Positions 15,176-23,478 of a DNA stretch of 24,803 nucleotides are shown here, one piece after another. Positions within the stretch are counted from its first letter, which is position 1. Each line of letters begins with the position of its first letter. Source of the DNA: an uncultured Clostridium sp. (GTDB lineage: Bacteria > Bacillota > Clostridia > Lachnospirales > Lachnospiraceae); contig URFM01000052.1 in assembly GCA_900547035.1 (NCBI GenBank), forward strand, positions 1 to 24,803. The letters run 5' to 3'. The position numbers were made by a program, and so were the translations under genes. The notes under the pieces were generated by a model. That model saw only the letters and a program-made list of their open reading frames with translations, made no database searches and was not told the origin of the DNA.

Positions 15176-18100
15176 TATTAGCTATGAAATCCTGGATTTG
15201 ATGAAAGAATATGGAGAGAGCCGGCAGGGGCTGGATGAGGCCCTGGCCCAGGACCACCGGCCCCAGGTCCTTTACGCCCTGGCGGAGGGAAGGGAAAACC
15301 TGCTGGAATGGCTGGATTTTTCCGGAGAGGACCAGGTACTTGAGATGGGGTCCGGCTACGGAGCCCTGACGGGCCTTCTGGCAGAACGCTGCGGCCAGGT
15401 GACGGTTCTGGAGAAGCTGGATGAAAACTGCGAGGTAAACCGCAGGAGAAATCAGGGAAGGGGAGTAATCCGCTTCCTGAACGAGCTGTCCCAGCTGAAG
15501 CCGGAAGAAAAATTTCAGTGGATTTTTCTTCTTCGGCCTTCGGCGGAAAGAAGTCTGAAGGAGCAGATTGTACAGCTGGTTCCGTTTTTGACGGAGGACG
15601 GGCGCCTGGTGGTGGCCTGCGCCAATTCCCTGGGTCTGCCTTATCTTTCCGGCGCTCCCAGGCAGGAGGATGAGGCGGCCTGCACTCTGGGGCAGTTCCG
15701 TCAGGCTCTGCAGGGAGCCGGACTGGAGCGGATAGAATTTTATTATCCTGTACCGGATGGACAGATTCCGGGAACGATCTATTCCCAGCGGTATCTTCCG
15801 GTCCAGGGGGATATTCCCGCGCTGTATGCCGCTTATGAGGAAGGACGCTATGCCTGCCTTCCGGAGGGTCAGGTCTATGACCAGCTGATTGAGGAGGGGG
15901 ACTTTGAACGTTTCGCTGCAAGTTTTCTGGCGGTAGCCTCCAGGGAAGGCAAGGCCCAGAGCGCCGTTTTTGCCAAGTACAACCGCACCAGAAAGCCGGC
16001 TTTTCAAATCAGCACGAAGATTCTGGAGGAGGACGGAAAACGCAGGGTAGAGAAGAGCGCCTTAAAGCCGGAGGGGACTGCTCACATCCGTTCCTTTCAG
16101 GATAAATACGAAAAGCTGAAGGCCCTCAATCCCCAGGTGGAGATTCTGAAACCGGAAATTTCCGAGGACGGCAGAAAGGTCCGCTTTGATTTCCTTCAGG
16201 GCCGCACCCTGGAGCAGAAGCTGGCGGATGAGATTCAGGATGGGAAGGCTCCGGTGGAAGCCTTAAAGAAGGCCCTGGATTTCCTGCTGGGACCGGGGGA
16301 GGAGCAGGGAGCGCCCTTTCAGGTTACGCCTGCTTTTACGGAGGTATTTGGAAATATTCCGGATATTGGCGGGATTTCCGGCCCGGCAACCAATCTGGAC
16401 GGACTATTTGAAAACTGGATGGAGACGGAGGGGAAACTCTGTGCCATCGATTACGAGTGGGTCTTCGACTTCCCCATTCCCGCCGGGTTCGTGCGCTACC
16501 GTCTGCTGTACTATTTCTATAACCGTTATCAGGGACGGATGGACTGTTCCGGCCTTCCGGAGTTTTTGAAAAATTTCGGAATCAGCCAGGAGCATGCCGC
16601 AGTGTATGCCGGGATGGAGAAGTCCTTCCAAGCCTACGTCCACGGAGACGGAAACCAGGGGTATCTGGCAAACTACAGCCATCCGGTGATTACCCTGGAA
16701 GAGCTGAAAGGCAGGGACAAGGAACTGGCCCGGGCCAAGGACCGTATCCTGCAGCTTCAGGCGGAGGTGGAGGAGAAGAATCTCCAAATCCGCAAGGAGC
16801 AGGAGGTCCAGCGCCTGACCAACAACCATGTGACCAACCTGGAAGTGATGATTAAGGACCTGCGCCATGAGATTGACGAGCTGGGGAAACTGGCCACCTA
16901 TCTGAACGGCCATGAGGCCCTGGTGTTTAAGGCCAGGAGAAAGCTGGGGGTCCAGGTCAACAAGGCATTCCCCAAGGGGACCAGGAAGCGGAAACTTTTA
17001 AATTATGGAATTAACACCATTAAGCACCCGGTCCGCTACGGAAAGCTTTACGCCACCGCGGAGGGGAGAAACCGGATTGAAGGAGATTTCCAAATCGGGG
17101 ACGCTTACATGCAGTACGGCCGTCTCTCCTTCCCACAGGTGCCGGGAGAGGGGAAAGAAGGGGCAGACGGCTGGGAAGGCCCCATGGTTTCCATCATTAT
17201 CCCCTGCTACAATCAGGTGGGATATACCTACGCCTGCCTTCAGTCCATTCTGGAATATACAAAGGACGTCTCCTACGAGGTCATCATCGCCGACGACGTG
17301 TCCACGGACGCTACCGCCCATCTGGACCGCTATGTGGACGGGCTGGTCATCTGCCGGAACAGCACCAACCAGGGCTTCCTGAAAAACTGCAACAACGCGG
17401 CGAAGAAGGCCCGGGGCAAATACATTTTCTTCCTGAACAATGATACCAAAGTGACGGAGGGGTGGCTATCCTCCCTGGTCAGTATGATGGAGGCGGACCC
17501 CACCATCGGAATCGCCGGCTCCAAGCTGGTTTATCCCGACGGGCGGCTCCAGGAGGCGGGCGGAATCATCTGGAGCGACGCCTCCGGATGGAACTATGGC
17601 CGTCTGGACGACCCGGAGAAGCCGGAGTACAACTATGTGAAGGAAGTGGACTATATCTCCGGCGCCGCCATCCTCATTCCCAGGGCATTGTGGCGGCAGA
17701 TTGGCGGATTTGACGAGCGGTTCGCTCCGGCCTACTATGAGGATACGGACCTGGCTTTTGAGGTGAGAAAGGCCGGCTACCGGGTGGTGTACCAGCCTCA
17801 CTCCAAGGTAATCCATTTTGAGGGGATTTCCAACGGAACGGATGTAAACGGCACGGGACTGAAGCGCTACCAGGTGGAGAATGCGGAGAAGTTTAAGGAG
17901 AAGTGGGCTAAGGAGTTAAAGAGCCAGTGCGTCAACGACGGCAATCCCAATCCCTTCCGGGCCAGGGAGCGCAGCCAGGGCAAACCGATTATCCTGGTGG
18001 TGGACCACTATGTGCCTACCTTTGACAAGGATGCCGGTTCCAAGGCCACCTATCTGTACATGAAAATGTTCCTGAAAAAGGGCTTTGTGGTGAAATTCCT

Positions 18101-19088
18101 GGGGGACAACTTCCTTCACGAGGAGCCTTACACCACCACCCTGGAGCAGATGGGCATCGAGGTCCTCTACGGCGACTGGTACGCCGCCGGAATCTGGGAC
18201 TGGCTGAAGAAAAACGGAAATGAAATTTCCTTCGCCTATCTGAACCGGCCCCACATTGCCACCAAGTATGTGGACTTTATCAAGGATTACACCAAGATTA
18301 AGGTGATTTATTTCGGCCATGACCTCCACTTCCTGCGCCTGAGCCGGGAGTATGAGCTGGACGGAAATATTGAGACTAAGCGGGAGGCAGACTACTGGAA
18401 GTCCATGGAACTGACCATGATGTACAAGGCGGATATGTCCTACTATCCCTCCTATGTGGAAATCGACGTCATCCATTCCATTGACGCCAGCATCCGGGCA
18501 AAAGCTATCTCTCTCTATGTTTACGACACCTTTAAGGAAAAACTGAACGGGGACTTTGAGAAGAGGGAAGGGCTGCTGTTTGTAGGCGGCTTCGCCCATC
18601 CGCCCAACGCGGACGCGGTGCTGTGGTTTGCCAGAGAGATTTTCCCGGCCATCCGAAAGAAACTGCCGGATGTGAAGTTCTATGTGGTGGGCTCCAAGGT
18701 GACCGATGAGATTCAGGCTCTGGAGCAGCCGGACAATGGAATTGTGATCAAAGGTTTTGTCAGCGACGAGGAACTGGAGCGGCTCTACGCCTCCTGCCGG
18801 GTAGTGGTGGTGCCCTTGCGCTACGGCGCCGGGGTGAAGGGAAAGGTGCTGGAAGCCCTCTACAACGGGGCTCCCGTTATCACCACCTCCATCGGAGCAG
18901 AGGGAATTCCCTTTGTGGACCAGGCCTTAAAGATTGAAGATACGGCGGAAGGATTTGCCTGCCAGACCATCGGCCTCTATCAGAATCCGGAACTCTGCCG
19001 CCAGATGCAGCGGAGCACCCAGGACTATATGAAGAAATACTTCAGCCTGGACGGCGCCTGGGATATTATCAAGGACGACTTCACGTAA
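15168..19088 (+). CDS. Multidomain glycosyltransferase: methyltransferase-like, kinase-like, coiled coil, GT2 and GT4 modules
   Basis: The predicted protein has 1306 residues and is very likely cytosolic. Residues ~50-200 look like a SAM-dependent methyltransferase (VLEMGSGYGALTGLLAERC). Residues ~280-490 resemble a protein-kinase/APH-like fold: VEKSALKPEG as a lysine region, DFLQGRTLEQKL as the hinge, and CAIDYEWVFDFPIPAGF as the metal-binding segment. I see no clear HxD catalytic loop, so this module may bind rather than phosphorylate. Residues ~510-580 are a coiled coil. Residues ~672-900 form a GT2 transferase (VSIIIPCYNQ, IIADDVSTDAT, FLNNDTKV, YYEDTDLAFEVRKAGY), close to rhamnosyltransferase-type enzymes. 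Residues ~940-1300 form a GT4 transferase (LLFVGGFAHPPNADAV, PLRYGAGVKGKVLEALYNG, TSIGAEGIP). Two glycosyltransferase sites suggest that it adds two successive sugars. It overlaps the mutase gene by 8 nt. The GT2 and GT4 calls are firm; the kinase-like module is tentative. Confidence 0.88.
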   Translation: MSDISYEILDLMKEYGESRQGLDEALAQDHRPQVLYALAEGRENLLEWLDFSGEDQVLEMGSGYGALTGLLAERCGQVTVLEKLDENCEVNRRRNQGRGVIRFLNELSQLKPEEKFQWIFLLRPSAERSLKEQIVQLVPFLTEDGRLVVACANSLGLPYLSGAPRQEDEAACTLGQFRQALQGAGLERIEFYYPVPDGQIPGTIYSQRYLPVQGDIPALYAAYEEGRYACLPEGQVYDQLIEEGDFERFAASFLAVASREGKAQSAVFAKYNRTRKPAFQISTKILEEDGKRRVEKSALKPEGTAHIRSFQDKYEKLKALNPQVEILKPEISEDGRKVRFDFLQGRTLEQKLADEIQDGKAPVEALKKALDFLLGPGEEQGAPFQVTPAFTEVFGNIPDIGGISGPATNLDGLFENWMETEGKLCAIDYEWVFDFPIPAGFVRYRLLYYFYNRYQGRMDCSGLPEFLKNFGISQEHAAVYAGMEKSFQAYVHGDGNQGYLANYSHPVITLEELKGRDKELARAKDRILQLQAEVEEKNLQIRKEQEVQRLTNNHVTNLEVMIKDLRHEIDELGKLATYLNGHEALVFKARRKLGVQVNKAFPKGTRKRKLLNYGINTIKHPVRYGKLYATAEGRNRIEGDFQIGDAYMQYGRLSFPQVPGEGKEGADGWEGPMVSIIIPCYNQVGYTYACLQSILEYTKDVSYEVIIADDVSTDATAHLDRYVDGLVICRNSTNQGFLKNCNNAAKKARGKYIFFLNNDTKVTEGWLSSLVSMMEADPTIGIAGSKLVYPDGRLQEAGGIIWSDASGWNYGRLDDPEKPEYNYVKEVDYISGAAILIPRALWRQIGGFDERFAPAYYEDTDLAFEVRKAGYRVVYQPHSKVIHFEGISNGTDVNGTGLKRYQVENAEKFKEKWAKELKSQCVNDGNPNPFRARERSQGKPIILVVDHYVPTFDKDAGSKATYLYMKMFLKKGFVVKFLGDNFLHEEPYTTTLEQMGIEVLYGDWYAAGIWDWLKKNGNEISFAYLNRPHIATKYVDFIKDYTKIKVIYFGHDLHFLRLSREYELDGNIETKREADYWKSMELTMMYKADMSYYPSYVEIDVIHSIDASIRAKAISLYVYDTFKEKLNGDFEKREGLLFVGGFAHPPNADAVLWFAREIFPAIRKKLPDVKFYVVGSKVTDEIQALEQPDNGIVIKGFVSDEELERLYASCRVVVVPLRYGAGVKGKVLEALYNGAPVITTSIGAEGIPFVDQALKIEDTAEGFACQTIGLYQNPELCRQMQRSTQDYMKKYFSLDGAWDIIKDDFT

Positions 19089-19109
19089 GCTTTCGTAAAA
19101 ATAAAGTAA

Positions 19110-19129
19110 CCGTCCGGAACTGTTATGAA
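19110..19129 (+). repeat. Solo copy of the cloverleaf 3'-end motif (copy A)
   Basis: CCGTCCGGAACTGTTATGAA matches 17 of 20 bases of 20071-20090, the 3' strand of the cloverleaf helix P1 and its flank. Both lie shortly before the ribosome binding site of the next gene. Flanking TTTCGTAA (19091-19098) and TTATGAAA (19123-19130) can form an 8-bp stem around it. The 61-nt gap 19089-19149 holds nothing else apart from the AAGGAG site. Confidence 0.5.
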
Positions 19130-19149
19130 ATAAAAAGGAGAAACAAAAA

Positions 19150-19935
19150 ATGCCATACACCCATGTATTCGCCGTCTGCGCCTATGGAGAGTCCCCCTAT
19201 CTGGAGGCCTGCCTTCGCTCCTTAAAGGCCCAGACCATGCCCTCTGAAATTATCATCTGCACTTCTACCCCCAGCAATTTTCTGGAGCAGATGGGGGAGA
19301 AATACGGGGTTTCGGTTTATGTCCGTCAGGGGGAGAGCAATATCCGGGACGACTGGAATTTCGCATGGGAGAAGGCGGACGGAGAGTTCGTCACCCTGGC
19401 CCATCAGGACGACGTCTATCACAGAACGTATGGGGAACGGCTGAAGAAGGCGGTCCTTGCCTGGCCGGACATGACGGTGTTTACCAGCGACTATGTGATT
19501 GTGAAGGGAGACAGGCTGATTTCTTGGGACAAGCTGCTGCTGGTGAAGCGCATCCTGCGGATGCCTCTGCGGCTGAAGTGCGCAAGCCACCTTTCACAGG
19601 TGAAAAAGCTGTCCCTGATGCTTGGAAATTCCATCTGCTGCCCGGCCACCACCTACTGCAAGAAGAAAATCGGGGAGCCGTTGATCCGCTCGGATTACTC
19701 CTTTGTGCTGGACTGGGAAAACATGCTGCGACTGGCGGAGCGGCCGGGACGCTGGATTTGTGAAGAAAAGCCCCTGCTCTGTTACCGGGTCCACGATGGG
19801 GCCGCCACCAAGGCCTGTATCCGGGACCACAGAAGGGAGCAGGAGGAGCGGGAAATGTTTGAGCGGTTCTGGCCCCGGCCGGTGGTGGAGCTGCTGATGA
19901 GAGGATACCGCACAGCTTACAAGGAGTACAGTTAA
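19150..19935 (+). CDS. GT-A fold (family 2-like) glycosyltransferase
   Basis: The predicted protein has 261 residues and no transmembrane segment. The N-terminus HVFAVCAYGESPYLEACLRSLKAQT is a variant of the GT2 nucleotide-binding start, and LAHQDDVYHRTYGERL supplies the DxD-type metal site (~95). SYSFVLDWENMLRLAE-type acidic residues follow (DYSFVLDWENML, ~185), then LLCYRVHDGAATK, as in O-antigen transferases. The acceptor and sugar cannot be deduced. AAAGGAG lies 9 nt before the ATG. The stop codon TAA (19933-19935) is also the first bases of the cloverleaf element that fills the gap downstream. Confidence 0.88.
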   Translation: MPYTHVFAVCAYGESPYLEACLRSLKAQTMPSEIIICTSTPSNFLEQMGEKYGVSVYVRQGESNIRDDWNFAWEKADGEFVTLAHQDDVYHRTYGERLKKAVLAWPDMTVFTSDYVIVKGDRLISWDKLLLVKRILRMPLRLKCASHLSQVKKLSLMLGNSICCPATTYCKKKIGEPLIRSDYSFVLDWENMLRLAERPGRWICEEKPLLCYRVHDGAATKACIRDHRREQEEREMFERFWPRPVVELLMRGYRTAYKEYS

Positions 19936-20086
19936 CAGTTCAGGACGGCGGGAAAATGAGGGCAAAAACAGGCGTTAAGCTTGCTTATAAGTATGCTTTT
20001 GCCCTCATTTTCACATTGGATGGACATCCGATGCTTCTTGTCCGGCCTTGGTCGGGCAAGAAGATACCCGCCGTCCTGAACCGTTA
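19933..20086 (+). ncRNA. Cloverleaf-structured element in the polysaccharide operon (unknown family)
   Basis: Four helices surround a compact four-way junction. P1: 19938-19952 with 20067-20081, 15 bp perfect (GTTCAGGACGGCGGG), extended across one mismatch by TAAC 19933-19936 with GTTA 20083-20086. P2: 19953-19967 with 19997-20011, 15 bp perfect (AAAATGAGGGCAAAA), 29-nt loop. P3: 20014-20021 with 20026-20033, 8 bp, GGAC loop. P4: 20034-20046 with 20051-20063, 13 bp, CUUG tetraloop. The junction has only 0, 2, 0 and 3 unpaired bases. The only non-Watson-Crick pairs inside helices are three G-U in plus-strand RNA, which would be A-C in the other strand. It matches no riboswitch I know. Roles considered: a cis-acting operon RNA, or a palindromic mobile repeat. 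Confidence 0.72.
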
Positions 20087-20113
20087 CGAATACAGTTATA
20101 GGAGGCGTTTCTC

Positions 20114-22018
20114 ATGGACACGGGACAGAAAAAGAAAGGCGCGGGACAGAGCGCCGGGGAAAAGCGGAAATTAAGCGGTCTGGGTATGGCCCGGGCGGGA
20201 AAAGACAGTCAGTGGAAGGACCACGTAATCCTCATGGGAATCCTTCTGGGGGCTGCCTTTTGGCTGAACCGGGGGATTGAAATCAAGGGTCTTTATATGG
20301 ACGATTTGTACCTGTGGTCCTGCTACTGGGAACAGAGTTTCCTCCAGTACGTATTTCCCATAGGCAGCACCCGGTTCCGTTTCCTCCACTATCTGGCCGC
20401 CTGGCTGGAGATGATGTTTGTGGGGACTCATGTGAACTGGTTCGTCCCCATCAATATTATCATCAATACTATGGTGGCCTGGGCCATGTATTTGATGGGC
20501 AGAAAGCTGTCCGGTTCCAAGGGGGCGGGCTTCCTTTGCGGCCTTATGTACCTGGCCAGCCGTCTGTCCTACTATCAAATCGGCCAGGTGCTGGGATTGA
20601 TGGAAACCATGGCTCTGTGGATGGGGCTGGGGATTCTCTGGTATCTGTTCCGGTATCTCAATGAGGAGAAGCAGGAGGGAAGGTTTTACGCCGCCTGCGC
20701 CCTGTACTTTGGGGTCTGCTTTGTCCATGAGCGGTACATGGCCCTGTTTCCCCTGCTGCTTTTGGTTCTCCTGATGAAAAAATGCCGCAGGCTTCCCATG
20801 TGGGGGGCGGCGGTAGGCTCCTTCCTCCTGATGCAGCTCATCCGTTTCTTTGCCATCGGGACCGTGATGCCGGCGGGGACCGGAAGGACCCAGGTGGCGG
20901 AGACATTTTCCATCGGGGAGGCATTGAACCACGCTCTCTGCGAGATTGGCTATGTATTTGGCATAAACGCCGGCCCTGATTATCTGAACGGCTGCCCCTG
21001 GGGGAGCAATCCTCTGGCGGTGAAAATCCTGGTCCTGGCGGCGGACCTGCTGATTGCCGTCCTGACCATCGGCTTTATTTGGAATGTGATTCGCCAGAAG
21101 GACAAGGGCCGGAGAGGAAAGCTTCTGGCAAACGCGGCCCTGTTTGTGATCTTCATCGGACTGACCATCGCGGCGGCCTGCGTGACCATCCGGGTGGAGA
21201 TGCGCTGGATTTATATTTCCTTTGCCGCCGCCCTGCTGTTTATGGCCTACATGTACGGGGCTTTGACCGGGGAGGTGAAGCCGGAGTTTTACTTAAAGCG
21301 GTTCTTCCCATGGGGAATCCTTTTGGTAGGCTACGTGGTCTTCATGCTCCCGGTGGAGCTGTTTATGAGGACCTACGCCTTCCCCAACATCTACTTTTTC
21401 CCGGAGCAGGCCAGATACAACTCTCTGGCTGAGGTGACCCATGAGAAATACGGAAATATGGAAGGGAAGACGGTCTACATCATCGGAAACAGCTACGAGG
21501 TCAGCGATTTTACCGCCAGGACCTTCTTTAAGGTATTTCAGAAGGAGGACCCAACCCAGGAGCTGACCAATGTTCAGTTTATTGATTCTGTGTGGGATTT
21601 CGGTCTGGTGGATGAAAATATGATTATCCTTCAGGAGGATCCGGACCACGACCAGTACATCGACATCACCGAGGCCGTCCGGACCATGAAGCTGAGTACC
21701 CAGTACGGCTATTATTATAAGGACCACTGGATGGACGAGCGCGGCTGCATCACAGTAATGGCCGGGGCAAACGGCATCATTAATCTGGAGATTATGTTCC
21801 CGGGCGTCATGGAAGGCGGCGAGGAAATCACCATCACCGTGGGGGATCGGGAAACGAAGGTAATTCCATTAACCTCCAGCGTGGTCAATACCCAGATTCA
21901 GGCAGCGCCTTGGGAACGGGTGCAGCTGACCTTTGCATTTAATTTCTACAGCCAGAACGCCACGGAACAGCGAAGCGATTACCGGCTGGCGGCGCTGGTA
22001 TTCCCCAGTGTGGAGTAG
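20114..22018 (+). CDS. Polytopic membrane protein, GT-C-like, with C-terminal extracytoplasmic domain
   Basis: The predicted protein has 634 residues. A basic cytoplasmic tail (~37 residues) is followed by TM1 (VILMGILLGAAFWL) and an outer loop containing YMDDLYLW. An acidic pair in the first outer loop is where GT-C glycosyltransferases carry their catalytic Asp. About ten further hydrophobic segments extend to ~residue 425, among them INIIINTMVAWAMYLMG, LFPLLLLVLLM, AALFVIFIGLTIAAA and ISFAAALLFMAYMYGAL. The last ~200 residues are soluble and beta-rich (KTVYIIGNSYEVSDF, EEITITVGDRETKVIP). I recognise no named family. A lipid-linked-sugar transferase or other glycan-assembly role is inferred from topology and neighbours. 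ATAGGAGG lies 8 nt before the ATG, directly after the cloverleaf element. Confidence 0.8.
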   Translation: MDTGQKKKGAGQSAGEKRKLSGLGMARAGKDSQWKDHVILMGILLGAAFWLNRGIEIKGLYMDDLYLWSCYWEQSFLQYVFPIGSTRFRFLHYLAAWLEMMFVGTHVNWFVPINIIINTMVAWAMYLMGRKLSGSKGAGFLCGLMYLASRLSYYQIGQVLGLMETMALWMGLGILWYLFRYLNEEKQEGRFYAACALYFGVCFVHERYMALFPLLLLVLLMKKCRRLPMWGAAVGSFLLMQLIRFFAIGTVMPAGTGRTQVAETFSIGEALNHALCEIGYVFGINAGPDYLNGCPWGSNPLAVKILVLAADLLIAVLTIGFIWNVIRQKDKGRRGKLLANAALFVIFIGLTIAAACVTIRVEMRWIYISFAAALLFMAYMYGALTGEVKPEFYLKRFFPWGILLVGYVVFMLPVELFMRTYAFPNIYFFPEQARYNSLAEVTHEKYGNMEGKTVYIIGNSYEVSDFTARTFFKVFQKEDPTQELTNVQFIDSVWDFGLVDENMIILQEDPDHDQYIDITEAVRTMKLSTQYGYYYKDHWMDERGCITVMAGANGIINLEIMFPGVMEGGEEITITVGDRETKVIPLTSSVVNTQIQAAPWERVQLTFAFNFYSQNATEQRSDYRLAALVFPSVE

Positions 22019-22022
22019 AAGT

Positions 22023-22043
22023 CCCGCCGTTACTAAGAAACAG
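22023..22043 (+). repeat. Partial copy of the cloverleaf 3'-end motif (copy C)
   Basis: CCCGCCGT (22023-22030) followed at once by TACTAAGAAACAG resembles the cloverleaf 3' end (CCCGCCGT at 20067-20074, TACGAATACAG at 20085-20095) with the 10 nt between the two CCGT copies removed. It fills the 39-nt gap before the next gene. The match is short and could be chance. Confidence 0.3.
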
Positions 22044-22057
22044 GAGATTGTGTTGTC

Positions 22058-23476
22058 ATGGAAAAAGAAAAGCTTAAATCTCTTATCTATATCATACTTC
22101 CCATTTTGGGGACGGTGTTTGTGTGCTGGTATATTACCCAGTCCACCTGCGATGTGGTTTATTCCGATTATATCCGGCTGGTTAACAGCTATCTGCCGGA
22201 TGTATACGATTTGAAAAAATTTCTGGTTCCCGATGTTCTGACCAGAATTCCGATCAACTATCTGGAGCGGATTATCAATGTGGAGTTTTTCGGATTTTCC
22301 GTTACACTGGACCGGATGCTGGGAGCTGTGGGATTGGGACTGGCGGGGCTGGTCTTTGCGGCATACTGCAAACGGCGCAGGCTGGGACTGATGTGGTTCG
22401 TCATTCTCATGGCGGTGATGTTCAGCCTGAACAAATGGGAGATGATTACCAATGGCAGCGGCTGGGCCCATTTCCTGGCTTTCGCCGGATTTTACTACCA
22501 CGAGCTGGTGCTGGACCGGGTCTGGAGCGGCCAGGGAAAGAAGGGGGATAAGGCGCGGCTGTGCATCCTGCCCTGGCTGATTATTCTGGGAGCTGCCGGC
22601 CCCTACGGCGCAAGTTACGCGGCGATTCTTCTGGTGTCTTATCTGTACTGTATGATTCGCAGCGGGCAGAAGGGGGAGAAGGAGGACCAGAGGTGGTTTG
22701 TAGTCTGGTTTTTCTGTGCTCTGATTCCGCTTTTGCTCTATATTCTCAGCAATTCCTACGTCATTGAAGAGCATGCCGGAGATACGGGGCGTCCGCTGTG
22801 GGTGATTTTGTCGGATAATCCCACATTCCCCATCCGCTTCCTGCTAAAGTCCTTCGCGGGAATCCTGGTGGGAGGAGAGGAGCTGACCAACTGGATGAAC
22901 AGCGGGCTGCTCAGCAACAAGGCCTGCTATGGAATCGGACTGTTCGTCATCTGCGGATATCTGTCGGCTCTGTGGATGAATATCCGCTACCGCCTTTATG
23001 AGAGGGCCATTATGCCGATGATGCTGCTGCTGGGAGGCGGCCTGAACCATCTGTTGGTATTTCTGACCCGGTACATTTTTGAGAAGGAGTCTTACGCCCT
23101 GAATTCTTCCCGCTACACCCTGCAGTTTCAGGTTGGAATCTTCGGGATTCTCCTGACCTTCGCGCTGGTTTTGCAGATTGAGCAGAAATTCTGGATGGTG
23201 GGGCGTACCCTGGCGGCCATATTCTCGGTTGCAATCCTTCTGGGAAATGGTTATACTACTTATCATGAGCTGGAAATGGCTCCTTACCGGAAGGAATGGT
23301 TTGAGGCCAGGGCAGAGCGGGCCCTGGAGGTGCCGAAGCTGACGGACGAGGAGTTTGAGGCCCAGGGGGACGAGCTAGCGGACTTTTTTGAGTATTGGAA
23401 CGGAAATGATAAAATCAGGAATGCATACCGGATTTTGGAAGAGAATCACTGGAATGTGTTCCGCGAGGAGGAATGA
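22058..23476 (+). CDS. Polytopic membrane protein, GT-C-like, of unknown function
   Basis: The predicted protein has 472 residues and about ten hydrophobic segments. It starts with LIYIILPILGTVFVCWYI, followed by an outer loop with VVYSDYIRLVNSYLPDV. The loop-1 acidic residue and the following basic and aromatic stretch (RIPINYLERIINVEFFG) match the arrangement in the preceding membrane gene (YMDDLYLW, then RFRFLHYLAAWLEMMFVG), so the two may be distant paralogs. Later segments include MWFVILMAVMFSLN, LVSYLYCM, WFFCALIPLLLYIL and IFGILLTFALVLQI. The C-terminal ~65 residues are charged and soluble. No named family is recognised. A membrane glycosyltransferase or flippase-associated role is inferred from the operon. 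CAGGAG lies about 12 nt before the ATG at 22058. The stop overlaps the region of the next start. Confidence 0.8.
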   Translation: MEKEKLKSLIYIILPILGTVFVCWYITQSTCDVVYSDYIRLVNSYLPDVYDLKKFLVPDVLTRIPINYLERIINVEFFGFSVTLDRMLGAVGLGLAGLVFAAYCKRRRLGLMWFVILMAVMFSLNKWEMITNGSGWAHFLAFAGFYYHELVLDRVWSGQGKKGDKARLCILPWLIILGAAGPYGASYAAILLVSYLYCMIRSGQKGEKEDQRWFVVWFFCALIPLLLYILSNSYVIEEHAGDTGRPLWVILSDNPTFPIRFLLKSFAGILVGGEELTNWMNSGLLSNKACYGIGLFVICGYLSALWMNIRYRLYERAIMPMMLLLGGGLNHLLVFLTRYIFEKESYALNSSRYTLQFQVGIFGILLTFALVLQIEQKFWMVGRTLAAIFSVAILLGNGYTTYHELEMAPYRKEWFEARAERALEVPKLTDEEFEAQGDELADFFEYWNGNDKIRNAYRILEENHWNVFREEE

Positions 23477-23478
23477 AC

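Noticed and set aside
19953..20011. P2 hairpin of the cloverleaf read as a bidirectional intrinsic terminator
   Set aside because: The loop is 29 nt, the T-run is part of the stem and is followed by CACA, and the downstream genes appear to have no other promoter. It fits better as one arm of the larger fold.
19956..20174. 72-codon open frame starting inside the cloverleaf element
   Set aside because: It has no good ribosome binding site, overlaps 61 nt of the well-supported membrane gene, and its sequence is just the translated helices of the element.
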